DNA of 64,000 nucleotides from Brachynemurus nebulosus. Lineage: Eukaryota > Arthropoda > Insecta > Neuroptera > Myrmeleontidae. The stretch spans positions 27,009,608 through 27,073,607 of the forward strand of contig JAPWDM010000005.1 of NCBI GenBank assembly GCA_035578155.1, in the 5' to 3' direction. This document shows positions 11,829 to 23,078 of the stretch, piece after piece (position 1 is the stretch's first letter; each line of letters begins with the position of its first letter). Position numbers and translations under genes: made by a program. The notes under the pieces are model-generated. The model was given only the letters and a program-made list of their open reading frames with translations. It did no database searches and was not told the origin of the DNA.

Positions 11829-11829
<1 letters not shown>

Positions 11830-11907
<78 letters not shown>
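11830..11907. repeat. (TA)n microsatellite
   Basis: About 78 bp of uninterrupted TA forms the core of a HINE-like element. Similar arrays lie at 37969-38067, 43986-44043, 45289-45360, 48901-48957, 56683-56756 and 60289-60356. Most are in the same position of the same repeat family. Confidence 0.97.
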
Positions 11908-11910
<3 letters not shown>

Positions 11911-12285
11911 GACTCTCTCGTTAATTCGAAACTAGAGGGTCTCTTAAAATATTACGAATTATAGAGAGGTTCGAAATATCACAAGTAAAAATTTTAATTT
12001 TTTAAGCCTTTGCGATGAATGAACTTGAACTTGAATGAAATGTACTTACAATCCTTCTGTCTCTTTCTCTCTACAACTTTGAATTGTCGAATGTTTGACG
12101 CCGATGAGTTCGAATTAACGCGTCGTTTTGTTACGTAGCAATGATTTTTTCGTTCGAATTACCAAGTGTATAAAAATGTATTGTTTTAGTTTGAAATATA
12201 AAGAGATTTTGTAGGGAACTCGTGATACCTTTGAATTATACAGAGTTTCGAATTATCGCAGATTTGAATTGACGAGAGTCTACTG
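11908..12285 (+). mobile_element. pogo/Tigger-like MITE, copy 1, inserted in (TA)n
   Basis: The termini are GTCGACTCTCTCGTTAATTC on the left and GAATTGACGAGAGTCTACTG on the right, imperfectly inverted, with TA outside both. The start (C)AGTCGACTCTCGTTAATTCG and TA target resemble pogo/Tigger group ends. A full-length relative in opposite orientation lies at 28781-29155 (375 bp), sharing the interior with ACGCGTCGTTTTGTTACGTA. The host HINE is continuous on either side, giving a clear order: HINE first, MITE second. Confidence 0.8.
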
Positions 12286-12424
12286 TATATAAATTTTAGT
12301 AAAGATTATTTTCGGTTTCTCGAGGCCTCAAAACAAATTTCTGCCATAGTCCCCGGCTCAGACCTTTTCATGGCACCCGCTGTAATAAGTGAATTTCCAA
12401 AAAGGAAATTCACGTAAAAAGTAA

Positions 12425-13530
12425 CATACGTAAATCTTAGATTCATAGTGATGAAGGTACAGTATTTAATATGTTTTTTGTGTTTTTGAAAACTATAGTT
12501 TTTGAGATACGAGGTTAAGACAGAGAGGTAGCGATATACCTTAAGAGTAGCCAATATATTATTCTACATTTATTTTGTTTATTTTACATTTACACTAGCA
12601 CCACGGCAACCATGGCAACCGTGTATGTACGAACTTGTTAATTAATTAAAATAAACAATTATGTTGATTGCTTTGACTCCGAGAAAAATACATATGTATA
12701 TGATTCTCTAACTCTTTAGTGATTGGTCGTTTGGTACCTTTTGTTCAACGAGATTGCATTTTATATGCAATAAATCGTATCTCACAGAAGACCGTATATC
12801 TCTAGTATCACACAATTGTTTACCGGGATAGAAGAATAATTCCTTGAAATTATGTGAATTTGTTTATAAATATAACCTGTCGTACGAAGATATCCGGTTT
12901 TATTTTTATTGTCGATGATTGACCTTATTAACACTGGTTCGATTAACTAGGCCAGATTAACCTAGTGACATTTTCTATGACGACAATATTACACAATTCT
13001 TTATCAAAGATAAAAAAATTTTTTTATTTTTCAAAATAAACAAATGTTGTGTTGGGTATTGATTTCTATATGACAGAAATTCTTTTCAATTGTCTTAAAA
13101 TATGTACATAGTTTGATAGTTAATAACTTTACTGTTAGAACACAATATTTTTTTTCTTTTTTTTTGTTACAAAAGTATAATTCTTTTATTAGTTATTAAA
13201 ACTTATTAAAAAGTAAATTGGATTATTTTTAAAATATAATAAGTTTAATTATCATTATTCGATACTGAAGTAGTTGATTTTTAGGTCATTAAAAGTATTT
13301 CAAATATCTCAATGTTGGCGACACTAATAAGTTAATAATAACATTTTTTTTATTTAATTATTTATTTTGAAATTTAAAAAAAAAATGTAGGAATTATTAA
13401 TCAGATATTTATCTGTTCATCTGATATTTCTTATCAAAAAAAATTTGCGAAGTCCCAAAAAACTACTAGATAAAAAAATAGGTGTATTTTAGGTGTAAAT
13501 TAGGTGTGCTAATAAAAAATTAGGTGTTCT
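12425..13530. other. AT-rich spacer
   Basis: No TIR pair or domain was recognised. Four TAGGTGT motifs occur at 13480-13530 within A/T sequence. Confidence 0.4.
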
Positions 13531-13561
13531 TACCATTTTCGAGAAAACGTGAAAAACAAAA

Positions 13562-13595
13562 GGGACGGCTAGGTTTACGTAAACCTAGCCGTCCC
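13562..13595. repeat. Perfect 34-bp palindrome
   Basis: GGGACGGCTAGGTTTAC is followed directly by its exact reverse complement with no spacer. It sits in plain AT-rich DNA. It could be a cruciform-forming site, a protein dimer site, or the relic of two joined transposon ends. Confidence 0.95.
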
Positions 13596-13808
13596 ATAGA
13601 TAAAAAAGAGTGTTTTAGGTAACTTAAAGTATGGAGAATTATGTATGTAAATATTCGCGAACCCACCTTCATCAAGACAAAGTTAGCTATTTTGGATTTC
13701 CGAAAAAACACATTTATGAACACAGCTTTCTTTCATACCTACGTATATCATATAAACACATTTAATATTAATAGATTTGAGCGTTACTTTATGGTATTCC
13801 ATATTTGT

Positions 13809-14015
13809 AAATAATAAACAAATATTTTACTTCGCAAAAATACCACTTTTATTTTGAAACTGTGACAATATTGTTTCGAACCGTCAGTTCATTTTCAAAC
13901 AGAATAATTAAAAAATAAATTCTGTTTGAAAATGAACTGACGGTTCGAAACAATATTGTCACAGTTTCAAAATAAAAGTGGTATTTTTGCGAAGTAAAAT
14001 ATTTGTTTATTATTT
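13809..14015. repeat. Perfect 97-bp inverted repeat, Penelope-like 3' end in each arm
   Basis: The arms 13809-13905 and 13919-14015 are exact reverse complements by direct reading, separated by 13 bp. Each arm, read toward its outer end, goes TTGAAAATG, then a short GAAC/GTTC stem, CGAAACAATATTGTC, and finally GAAGTAAAATATTTGTTTA. The same order occurs at the 3' end of the Penelope-like element at 33.25 kb (TTGAAAATGGG, TTGAAACAATTGTC) continued at 34.27 kb (AGTAAAATATTTGTTTA). I infer two head-to-head Penelope-like 3' ends. Perfect identity implies a recent event, gene conversion, or an assembly artefact. Confidence 0.85.
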
Positions 14016-14220
14016 GTAAAACACAATTAATTTAAAATTTTCGAAAATTAGATTCTACTCCACTGTGATATATTATATGCATTTGGAAACTAACCACAGA
14101 ACTAACGAATCTGGCTAATCTGTCTGGTACGCCTGGATATATTAGTCAATCAAGTCATATTGGATATCAGTAATGCGTACTATGGGAACTACGTTACGAC
14201 AAACTCAGAATTAATACAAA

Positions 14221-14723
14221 CTAGCCGTACCTACCCGTGACGTTGTTCACGCGAAACGTTGAGTAGTTTCATTTTCCAATTTGTAGTTTCTTGCAACACA
14301 AAATGCATTAAATTGTCTCCAAATTGACAATTGTGTATTTATTGTATTTTTCGATACACAATTAGCAATATTTTATTTGATTTCAAATTCAGAAAAATTT
14401 CCAAACTACAATATTCAATTTATTTGCATTATATTTCGTTACTATAGTTATGAAATTATGAAATATGTGAAACGTAATGTGTGTACACTGTACATGCTCA
14501 AAATAGTTTTTCCATTTTCCCGTGGGAATGAGACATTTTCCCGAATAAAAAGTATCTTAGATGTTGACCCAAGTAAAAACTTATCATCACACCAAATTTC
14601 ATTAAAATCCGTCCAGTAGTTTTTACGTGATGCGTGAACAAGCATACTACAGTATCAGTACAATTTTCAAAAAACATTCCATGTACAGAAACGATCTCGT
14701 TACAGTTTTATTATATGTATAGA
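14221..14723 (-). mobile_element. Helitron-like element (TC...CTAG)
   Basis: Read on the minus strand it begins TCTATACATATAATAAAAC and ends GGTACGGCTAG, with A before and T after. This is the Helitron pattern of 5'-TC, 3'-CTRR and A|T insertion without duplication. The interior (AAAACTACTGGACGGATTTT, read on minus) is typical of non-autonomous insect Helitrons with this start. The 5' part matches the plus-strand copy at 43533 over ~90 bp. There is no Rep/Hel coding sequence, so it is non-autonomous. Confidence 0.7.
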
Positions 14724-14923
14724 TTAAATGAATCGTACTGCGATATATGGAATCTCAGAAATAAATAAATTGTACACAAAACAAACCTATTTAAAAACAA
14801 CATTCTCAAAGTGCCAAATTGAAGAGGTGGATTCCAAAACGCGCTAAGTCACTTTTTGCAATTTTTCAGGAAATGTAAAAAACTATCTAGGTAGGCAAAT
14901 GTAGTAATCTGTTTATAGTATAT

Positions 14924-15041
14924 TGTGCAATAAGTGCGGGAAATTGTCGATTGCCCACGAAAGCGAAGTTGAGCGCACGAACGTAGTGAGTGCGCTCATT
15001 CGCTTGAGTAGGGCAATCGACAATCCCGCACGAGTTGCACA
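14924..15041. repeat. ~118-nt near-perfect hairpin
   Basis: The outer arms are TGTGCAA...GTGCGGG...TTGTCGATTGCCC (14924-14956) and GGGCAATCGACAATCCCGCAC...TTGCACA in mirror (15011-15041). The inner part also pairs, AAGCGAA with TTCGCTT and GAGCGCAC with GTGCGCTC, so nearly the whole segment folds as one stem. It is unusually GC-rich for this window. Confidence 0.85.
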
Positions 15042-15279
15042 TACTATTTTTTATTACGAATTTCACATACTTTTTTTTATTATTATCATTATTTTTGACA
15101 TTTATATTACTTTTTAAAATAATATTTTTGAGTGTTCGTCTTTTTTTTTTCTGAATTAATTATCGTTTAAATTACTTTGTTGGTGGTTTCTATAGAAATA
15201 ATTATGAAATATTTATTAAATGAAAAATTAAGAGGCGGCTTTGCGTGTTTTGATTAAATTTTGCGTGTTTTATTGTCAA

Positions 15280-15312
15280 TTTGCGTGTGGAAAGTTACTT
15301 TCCACACGCAAA
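15280..15312. repeat. Perfect 33-nt palindrome
   Basis: TTTGCGTGTGGAAAGT and its exact reverse complement surround a single T. The motif TTTGCGTGT also occurs twice just upstream (near 15240 and 15260). It lies inside the transposon at 14821-15880. Confidence 0.95.
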
Positions 15313-15884
15313 AAAGTATGCGGGAAGAGTACAGTTGGCAAACAGCCATTTTGCGTACAGAAATATGTGCGCCAAGTTAGTACTTCTCCCGCATGAGTAA
15401 TAAAAAATTATTTTCAAGTTCTTAGATAATAATTATTATTGATGTTATTTATTTGTTCTTATTTATACATATACCTAAGTTGGGTTGAGTTGGTTAAAAT
15501 AAACCTAGTTTGTTTAAATACAGATATATTTTATTCAAGAAACATTTTAAACAGTGCATTATTAGCTATTTTATGTATTTGACATAACAGAAAATCTGTC
15601 TGCAAGCAAATTTGGAAAAAAATACCAGCTATTATTGAAAAAAAAAAATGCAATGGTTTACGAGTAAATTTAACTTAGAGCGTTTTGAAATAAAACTGTC
15701 ACTGACTTAGCGCTTTTTTGGAAAACATTCCATTTTTCATCATTCACTTTACAGTAGACTAAGCTCATTTTGAAGGGTGGCACTACGAAATCGTGTAGAA
15801 CTGGACTTGATCATTCTGCATCAACTAAAATCTCACATTAGACAAAAAATAACTTAGCGCCTTTTGGAATCCACCTCTTCAATT

Positions 15885-17045
15885 GTGATTGATACGATTA
15901 ATTAATAAAATTTTATACTAGAAATGCAAACGAATATGTAAAATTTTACATATTTAAATTTAGATTTATTGAATACAAATAATTCAAATTATAAAGCTAT
16001 AAACTAAACCAATTGGTCTTAGACTAAAAAAAAAAAAAAATAGAAAAGCTGTCGCAATCTCACTCCGCGTTATATGAAAATCGCGTTATAGAAGACGTGA
16101 CAATAGTTAGAAAATAACTTCTAAAATCCCACTTTTAACCAGCAACCAGCAAAGAGTTTCAAAAAATAAAAAGTTCCTCAATAGTGGACCCTACTATAAA
16201 CCTATTACGAAACAGTAACTATAGAAATGATATCAGACCACGATCTACTACCACCTATTCAAATACAAATAGGAAGTTGTGCAAGCGGCAATTGAAAACA
16301 ATTCAAAACAAACAGCAATAAAAAAAGACTGATACTAATATTTATAAATTGTGTATTCTAACTTCTTGGTGTTATGACTAATCCACGGCCAACTTGGTCA
16401 ACTGGTCCAGTCCATCCATTTTCCATTTATGAATGAAAAAAAAAAAAATACTAGAAAAATATAAACACACATCATCTCACAGTAACGGAGTAGACACGGA
16501 CTACTATACTGGTGGCTAATACTAATGCTGTTGACATGATAAGATTAGTTCGGTAACAACTGGAATGAGGAAACTTCCAGATAAGGTCAAACATTATTAC
16601 AATATTACATGCAAGATGAAGATAACCATACACTGGTGTCCACGTGACCTTTCGGTTTGACCCAGTTTTCGTCGCGTTTGAACGATGTACTGTAAGAATT
16701 TATCTATCAGTGTACCACACTATACATAATATGTATACATACATACAGAAGAGTGTATTATGATAAGTTGTTGGGTTAAGATGAGATTATGTAAAAATCT
16801 CGTTTAATTATTTTATAAGACTTTATAATACCGATAATTATGGGTGAAGTGGTAAGAGAATGGAAGTCAAAAGGATACATTGTCGAGTTTAAACATTTTG
16901 AGAAATCGATTTTTTTTTATTAATTTTGTAAATTATATTTTTTATATTGTTAGGGTGCTTCTACTGTAGAGTTTAAATATGTTTTCAACGTTAACTATCG
17001 GGTCCAGAGAACCGTATTTTTTTTATTCTTAACTTTATACCATGG
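15885..17045. other. AT-rich spacer
   Basis: No confident feature. CGCGTTATATGAAAATCGCG near 16056 resembles pogo/Tigger subterminal repeats, but no matching end was found. Confidence 0.35.
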
Positions 17046-17049
17046 CTAT

Positions 17050-17290
17050 TGTAAATAGACTTTTTCCAAGGTAAAGACTAGCCTATGCCTTTCTAAGTCT
17101 TCCCGATTATCACCATAGAAACTTTCAAGTCGATTGAATGAAAGCGAAACAAATAATAAAGTTTTCCTCACGGGAATGAGATGTTTTTCTAGAGTCAAAA
17201 GTAGCTTATGTTCTTCGCCAATTGACTAAGCTATTGAGGCATGAAATCGAGAGAAAAACAAACAAACTGACTTTTGGATTTATTTAGTTA
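17050..17290 (+). repeat. Helitron-family internal fragment
   Basis: The stretch around 17165-17215 (ACGGGAATGAGATGTTTTTC, then AAAAGTAGCTTATG) parallels 14519-14565 inside the Helitron-like element (GTGGGAATGAGACATTTTCC, AAAAAGTATCTTAGATG). No ends were seen, so it is a decayed fragment. Confidence 0.5.
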
Positions 17291-17299
17291 GGATTTCAG

Positions 17300-19150
17300 A
17301 TTTAGACAGAATAAGAAATAAAAACTTTAAGCTGTTTTCTTTTCTTTTTTAAATTACATTTTTTGAAGCGACCGTCATGACTAATTTAATTTTTTCTACG
17401 TCGTTCAAACATAAATTTTACTGTACTGAATTCAATTAATTACAAACTCGTGTCTGCAAATAATAATAAAAAAAATTAAAATGAATTTTTCCTGCTTATT
17501 TCATAATGATGGCATCGAATCACTCAAAAAAAGCATGAATTACCTTCTTTTTTGGCCGAAATAGTAATTAAAAACTAATATGTAACTAGTAATTTAATTT
17601 CACGTATAGGAAATTTCATCTAAAAGTATAAAATTCATACGTAGGTGACTCAATTAGTTTAATATACATTTTAAGGAAACGAAAATGATGCCAATGAGGT
17701 ATAATTTTACTTTAAGAAATCTTTTACATAGTGAAACGAACTATGATCGTTGTTTTTGATGAAGAAGCGCAATGTTAATCACGTTTTTGTTGTTTTATTT
17801 ACATTTATTAAAAATTAAAAATAATAAATAACAATTTTTGACAATTTCTTTATGGATGAGAAAGATTAAATGTTAAAAAAATTAAAACGAAACAAAAACA
17901 CATACAAAGTTTATCAGCAAACTGAATATATTGTGATACAGTAATTAAACTTTAATTTAAACATATCTTGTTTGTTAATACGTAACTATCAACTTATATA
18001 TCCAATTTAATGGTAATCCCTGCACACGTACACGGAGCAATTATGAACATAATAATAACAACACATGTCAAAATATTACATCAAATTCTTCATACCAAAA
18101 CAAGGCCAAAGACCCGCAGACCCGCTTTTTCACAACGGAATACGTAACAAACAAATACACTATACAATCGAGCTAAAAAGTTAGGAGAAATATGTAATTT
18201 AACAATTTTGAGAAAATCCCCAAATTGTCACAGGATTAAGATATCATGGTGATGATATCCGACAGGTTGGTTAGAGGGTAGTTTTTATTTAGACGTAGAC
18301 CAAATACATGTTATTTGTATATCCACTCTCCTTACGACAGTTTACGACAACGAAGCAAGCTGTTTTCATAGACAAAGTAGTAAATACACAAAATTAAATA
18401 TGATAATAGATATGAAAATTTTAATCTGTCATCCTCTATTATTTACTCCTAACATTTTACAGAAACAAGGAATTTTAGGAACTGTTTCTTGTAGCTGAAA
18501 ATTACTGATATCTTTTTGAAAATTTGCTAACATTTAGGTTCTACGCCACTGAGCTGGAATCACAATAGTGTAGAAACTAGCTAACCTGTCTAGAATGCTA
18601 TAACTGTTTGTTGTTCGGACATCTTGCGAATCAAACAGGATTGTCTTTTATATATGCAGGTGCATTACAGGATATTTTAACAAAACATACATTACATAAT
18701 ATGTGTACAAAAGAACTATTTCTACGTATTTTATGTCAACAACTTTTTTAATTGTTTTCATTTGTGGCACCATAACTGAAATGTTCGACTCTATTTTGTA
18801 TGTGTATATGTACGTGTTCTTGTTCTTATTATACCACTTAAATTAAATAAATCCATCCTTTTTTACTGCTTTCAATTTTAAATTGTATTAGAATTTATTT
18901 TTCAATAACAATAAAAAAAATTCAACAATTCTTTAATAATTTAAATTTTTATTTTATTTTCTGAATTTTCTTATTTTTATCAAATCAAAAATGTTGTTAG
19001 TATTGTACATGGTGAAAAATTAAATTTTTTATCAGTTACATACATAACTGTAACATTTTATTGTAACAGATACGGACCTGACTTGTCCGAAAATGCCCGG
19101 TTCCTAATACTTAGTCATCTTGTACTCGATGGGTAAAATATATATCAAAT
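17300..19150. other. AT-rich spacer
   Basis: No gene or bounded repeat was recognised in this ~1.8 kb, only A/T-rich low-complexity stretches. Confidence 0.4.
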
Positions 19151-19185
19151 AATTTAAGTGGTGTCTAAACTTTTTGCCGGTACTG
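19151..19185 (+). mobile_element. Tc1-like terminal inverted repeat (right end)
   Basis: AATTTAAGTGGTGTCTAAAC then TTTTTGCCGGTACTG, followed by TA, has the form of a Tc1-like end (TA-CAGTACCGGCAAAAAGT read inward). A partial mirror, ATACCACTTAAATT, lies at about 18828, so the element may span ~18828-19185 with a worn left end. Confidence 0.5.
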
Positions 19186-19589
19186 TACTGAATGTTATGT
19201 TTTAACAAAATTTCCTAACAAAACCACCAATCAAAACTCGTTTTCAAATGATATTTCAGAATATAAAAATATGTTTTAATACACGTATATTAACTTATTA
19301 TATATGATTACAATTATTAATTAAAAATATGTACATAGGTATGGCATATCTCTACCTTTTACATATGTAACGGAGGGTTTTTTTAAAGAGAAAAAATTTT
19401 TAATGCTACAGGCGTTTAAACCATTTTTTTTTTCGTAATCATTTACCATTTAAATAATAAGACTCATGTACAACATTACATTTGATTCTAAATATTGTTT
19501 TAACATGACTATGTTTTGTTTTTAGGTTGGAATAAAAGAACACAAAATTCATGACGCTTAGAATCCGTGACGCGAAAATGTAAGGTAAG

Positions 19590-19700
19590 GTACCCAATAT
19601 TATAATCGAGTACTTTACGCACTCGCCGAGTGCTCCGAGTGCTATCGAGCAATTACGCACTCGCCGCTACGCGGCTCTTGCGTAACTTTTTCGGTCGTGT
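19590..19700. repeat. CpG-rich short-repeat block
   Basis: TTACGCACTCGCCG occurs twice (near 19613 and 19652) with ACTCG/CGAGT elements in both orientations, giving a partly self-complementary GC-rich island. It resembles the style of the hairpin at 14924 but is not an obvious copy. Origin unknown. Confidence 0.4.
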
Positions 19701-20380
19701 GTAATATGCAACTTACAACCTCAATCACGTAATATACTATTACCAGATCAATAGCTACTGAACAATAAAACTAAGTCAGTTCCATGAACCATGAACCATG
19801 GAGTCAATGTTTTCTTGGGGCGGTGGAGAAAATTCTTTTAGCTTTTGTCAAAAACTTTAATGTTTTGAATTTTCAAAAAAAATTCATCTCATTGTCAAAA
19901 AATCTAACATGATGACTAAATTTCGTAACTAAATGAACAAGCAACTTATCCTAATTTTTTATGGTAGTAAAAGTCATATTTTTTATGGAATTTTACCATT
20001 TTGATAGCAAAAATGAAAAGTTTACACTTAAGTTATCCTAATTATACAGCAAACTTGCGGAAATTTTGGTCTGATGACGTCACTAAGTACAATACAATTT
20101 TTGAAGATCTTAAAAATAATATTTTTTATGATAAAATTATGCAGTTTGATGTGAATTATTTTCATTTTTGATAAAATCAATAGTGTAGGATTCACAGAAA
20201 ACCCAATTGCCGAATGTCAAAGTGACATTCTGCTAACAGTGACTGCAATATTTTGGTTACAATTTGGACTACTTCACTTTGGATTACCACTCAAACTCAT
20301 TGAAAATCAACAATTTTCAGTAGGTATTTAAAAAATCAATAATATCATTTTGCTGTCTTTTCACTTGTTATCACGTGTAT
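19701..20380. other. Spacer, nothing recognised
   Basis: No gene, TIR pair or RNA feature was seen. Confidence 0.35.
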
Positions 20381-20381
20381 C

Positions 20382-20490
20382 AGAGCCTGCTCTAGGGGGG
20401 GGGGACAATCCGAGCATTTGCCCGGGGCGGCAAATTTTAAGGGCGGCATTTTGTAAAATTCAAGAGAATTCAAGAGAAAGAGAGGGCGGC
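20382..20490 (+). repeat. hAT-like terminal fragment
   Basis: It starts CAGAGCCTGCTCTAGGGGGG and continues with GCATTTGCCCGGGGCGGC. A CAGAG start followed by a G-run and then a C/G-rich reflection is common at animal hAT termini. No opposite end was located. Confidence 0.4.
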
Positions 20491-20796
20491 ATTTTTACAA
20501 CTGCTTGAATCTATAGAATCAGACGGTCACAATCGATCCGATCAGAGAAGTGAAAATTGCATTGTATAATAAATATTAATTATTAAAAGTAGGATACCAT
20601 AATTGCATATAAACATAAATTTTTTCCATACTGTTCATAAAGTTATTATGGGCTACTATTATCTTTAAAGATACATATACGTAAGTACATTTTATTATTT
20701 TATTAGCCTATAAACGAATCTTTAATTGCTTCTTGCTTCGTCAATTTTCAGTTGGCTGTGTCAGCATCAGCAACATGTATACATATATATGTACAT

Positions 20797-22144
20797 CAGT
20801 GGCGGTTATTCCAGGTATGCGGGGTAGGCGCCGCTTACCCTAGCTGTTTCTTAAAAACTGAAATAAATTTATAACGAAAATAACATTGTTTACAAAATAA
20901 TTTAAATATACAATTTCCATAAGATTTACCTTACATTATTGCATATATATTGCACATTAGAATGCATATATTATACCAATTATACATACCTAATTATGAT
21001 ATACCTAAAATGCATAAATATGGTCCACAGTACGTGTTACATATAGACACGATCAACAATAGACCCTGTAGCCAGTCTATGTAGCTGTGTATAGGACGTA
21101 CATACGCATATGTACCTACTCAGCTATGCGATCATCATCTGAGCATATCCGTGTGTACTGAATCTGCATATGTATATTATGTATCTGTGCAGTTGTATTA
21201 GTGGTTTATAATACTGGTAGTCCTTTGGCATGGTAGGCACCAGGATCGGCGCATATCGTATATTCGATAACAGTCGATGTAATGGCTATACTGAATCTAC
21301 ATATGTATATGTATATGTGCAGCTGTATTAGTGGCTTATAATACCGTATAGTTTTTTTCCATCGTAGGCACCAGGCTCGGCGCTTATCGTATATTCGATA
21401 ACAGCCGAACTAACCAAATCTTAACTTGTGCTCTAATCACCTCAGCTTTTAAATTTTTTAGCATGCTTCCTATACTTATAAATTTATCGTTGCTGTCAAC
21501 TGTGATTTGATTATTAAGATTTTATTACCTACTGTCTTTTTTTTAAATGACTAAAAAACAACGGTTGCGTTATTAACACAACATAAAGTAATTAACACAA
21601 CTTTTTTTAAGGAATATTGACGAAAATAATTTTTCTTTAGACTATTGAAGGTAATTTAAATCGTGTTTATTTAGCCTCATAAAAATATTGCTGGTGTTTT
21701 ACTTTGACTGTGAAAGAAAAGTTATTCCATATTTTTATATTTTTCCTGAATCTTATATTTTCTACAACTCAGTTTGTTACAAAAAAGCGTTTGCACATCA
21801 TTTTCCAAACTTCTTTTGATAAATATTCTAAAATTAGGTGGTTGTTTGATACCAAAAAAGCTTTTCTCTTGTATGTTATTCAGGCCCGGACTTAGCCTAA
21901 GTGGCGCCCGGGGCAAGGTCAAAAAATGGCGCCTCTGTAGAAAAAGTATTTCCTTTTTTCCTCCCAAAAAGCAAGTGACGAGCAAAAGAAGAAAAAAACC
22001 TCACATACCTAATTTTGGCGCCCCTCAAAACCTGCCGCCCGGGACACGTGACCCGCCTGCTATTTTAGTACCTCTTTACACATTAAGTGTGATTTACCTT
22101 TTTGAAAGCGCATACCCAGTCTTAAAGCTCACGAGCCGCCACTG
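20797..22144. mobile_element. hAT-type element with perfect 8-bp target duplication
   Basis: The ends CAGTGGCGGTT (20797) and AGCCGCCACTG (22144) are inverted. The 8 bp immediately outside are ATGTACAT on both sides (20789-20796, 22145-22152). Both are hAT hallmarks. The 1348-bp interior has no recognisable hAT transposase; the longest frame (21774-22145, 123 codons) lacks family motifs. Around 21883 a second end-like sequence, CAGGCCCGGACTTAGCC, followed by CGCCCGGGGCAAGG, suggests a composite or nested element. Read from the right the interior again shows GGGCGGC. Confidence 0.85.
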
Positions 22145-22152
22145 ATGTACAT

Positions 22153-22975
22153 AATATTGTATATTCTTAATTATATTAAAATATCTATGTACCATATACA
22201 AATATTACAAATTCAAAACCACTACAAACCATTTATGAATTCACACAGTATATACAAACCAACGGATATATTAGACCACGCATGCGTAAAATGTTTCATG
22301 TATTTCCAAGGGTTACGAAAACGTTCCCATCTAGCGACCTAAAAATAAGGTATTTAGAATTTTTTTAGGATTCTGTATCTTAGAATCCTCTAGAACTGAG
22401 CGATCGCCACCCCCTGATCCTCTAGGTTTCTAAAGCTAAAATAGTAGAGTACCTAAGTAAATACTGAGTGACTGATTTCGAGAAAATTACGGTTTTGATG
22501 ACGTCAAAACAGTTTAAGTTAATTTGACCTATACCACTTTTATTGTTGAAATTCTTATGACATGCTTCGATCAATATGATCATTATCAAAAATAGGTGTC
22601 TATTTGTTGCTGCTTATTGTACGGAATCCTAATTGTCCGAACCTGACTCGCTCTAACTTGGATTTTATCATATATTTTCGCTCTTTGAAAGGGTTATAAA
22701 ATATATTTAAAATAAAAAAAATTAAAAAATAATAAATAAATAAATAAAAATAAAAATTTTACTTCAAAATCAAATAAGAATCAAATTAAAATAAGTCATC
22801 GTCTAGTCCACGCCAATTTAAAAAAAACGTATTTTCAAGAAAAGCGTGTTCAAAGTCTTTGTTCGCAAACTTTCAAAGTTAATGGTGAAATAATTTACCT
22901 TATACAATAACTAATTTGCTAATCAGTACCTCGTATTCTTCTATTTGTGCGACGTTGTCTGCATTATCTGATGTA
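22153..22975. other. Spacer
   Basis: No feature recognised. A short stretch near 22500-22545 (TGACGTCA, then TTTGACCTATAC) resembles the right arm of the hairpin at 30553-30716. Confidence 0.35.
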
Positions 22976-23078
22976 GTCAGGGCTGACGAGAGGGCGGGGT
23001 AGCCGAGGTTGCAGTCCCGAGGCCCGGACATGAGGAGAGGCCCCGTAGCTGTCGGTAGTGGGCCCGGAAAAAGTTAAG
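22976..23078 (+). repeat. GC-rich TE fragment shared with 40.5 kb
   Basis: GTAGCCGAGGTTGCAG and GTAGCTGTCGGTAGTGGGCC align with GTAGTCGGGGTTGCAG and ATAGCTATCGGTAGGGAGCC at 40495-40590 with the same spacing. The start CAGGGCTGACGAGAGG is hAT-like. No right end was found. Confidence 0.5.

Larger units (their letters stand above)
11660..12421 (+). mobile_element. HINE-like element, 5'-truncated, interrupted
   Basis: The 3' half matches other copies at 48.9 and 56.8 kb: TTTTCGGTTTCT, then CTCAAAACAAATTTCTGCCA, then a tract with TAGTCCCCGGCTCAG. It ends in a hairpin GTGAATTTCC-AAAAA-GGAAATTCAC. A (TA)n core at 11830-11907 precedes it. The core is split by a pogo-like MITE (11908-12285), after which the family sequence resumes with TATAAATTTTAG. 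The conserved 5' start (CCCCTGTCGCAGCA) is absent here. HINE assignment is by structure, not by search. Confidence 0.7.
14821..15880. mobile_element. Hairpin-rich non-autonomous DNA transposon
   Basis: The terminal inverted repeat is GAAGAGGTGGATTCCAAAA at the left and its near-exact mirror TTTTGGAATCCACCTCTTC at the right, followed inward by CGCGCTAAGT / ACTTAGCGCC. AATT lies directly outside both ends and may be the target duplication. The 1060-bp interior carries no transposase but three strong hairpins: 14924-15041, 15280-15312 and 15318-15394 (ATGCGGGAAGAGTAC paired with GTACTTCTCCCGCAT). A subterminal copy of the CTTAGCGC motif occurs near 15706. Superfamily not assigned. Confidence 0.75.

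Noticed and set aside
13480..13530. TAGGTGT motifs as telomeric (TTAGG)n
   Set aside because: Only four irregularly spaced copies with extra bases; not a TTAGG array.
21774..22145. Longest frame of the window (123 codons)
   Set aside because: It lies within a hAT element, crosses its repeat-like GC blocks and right TIR, and shows no hAT or other motif.
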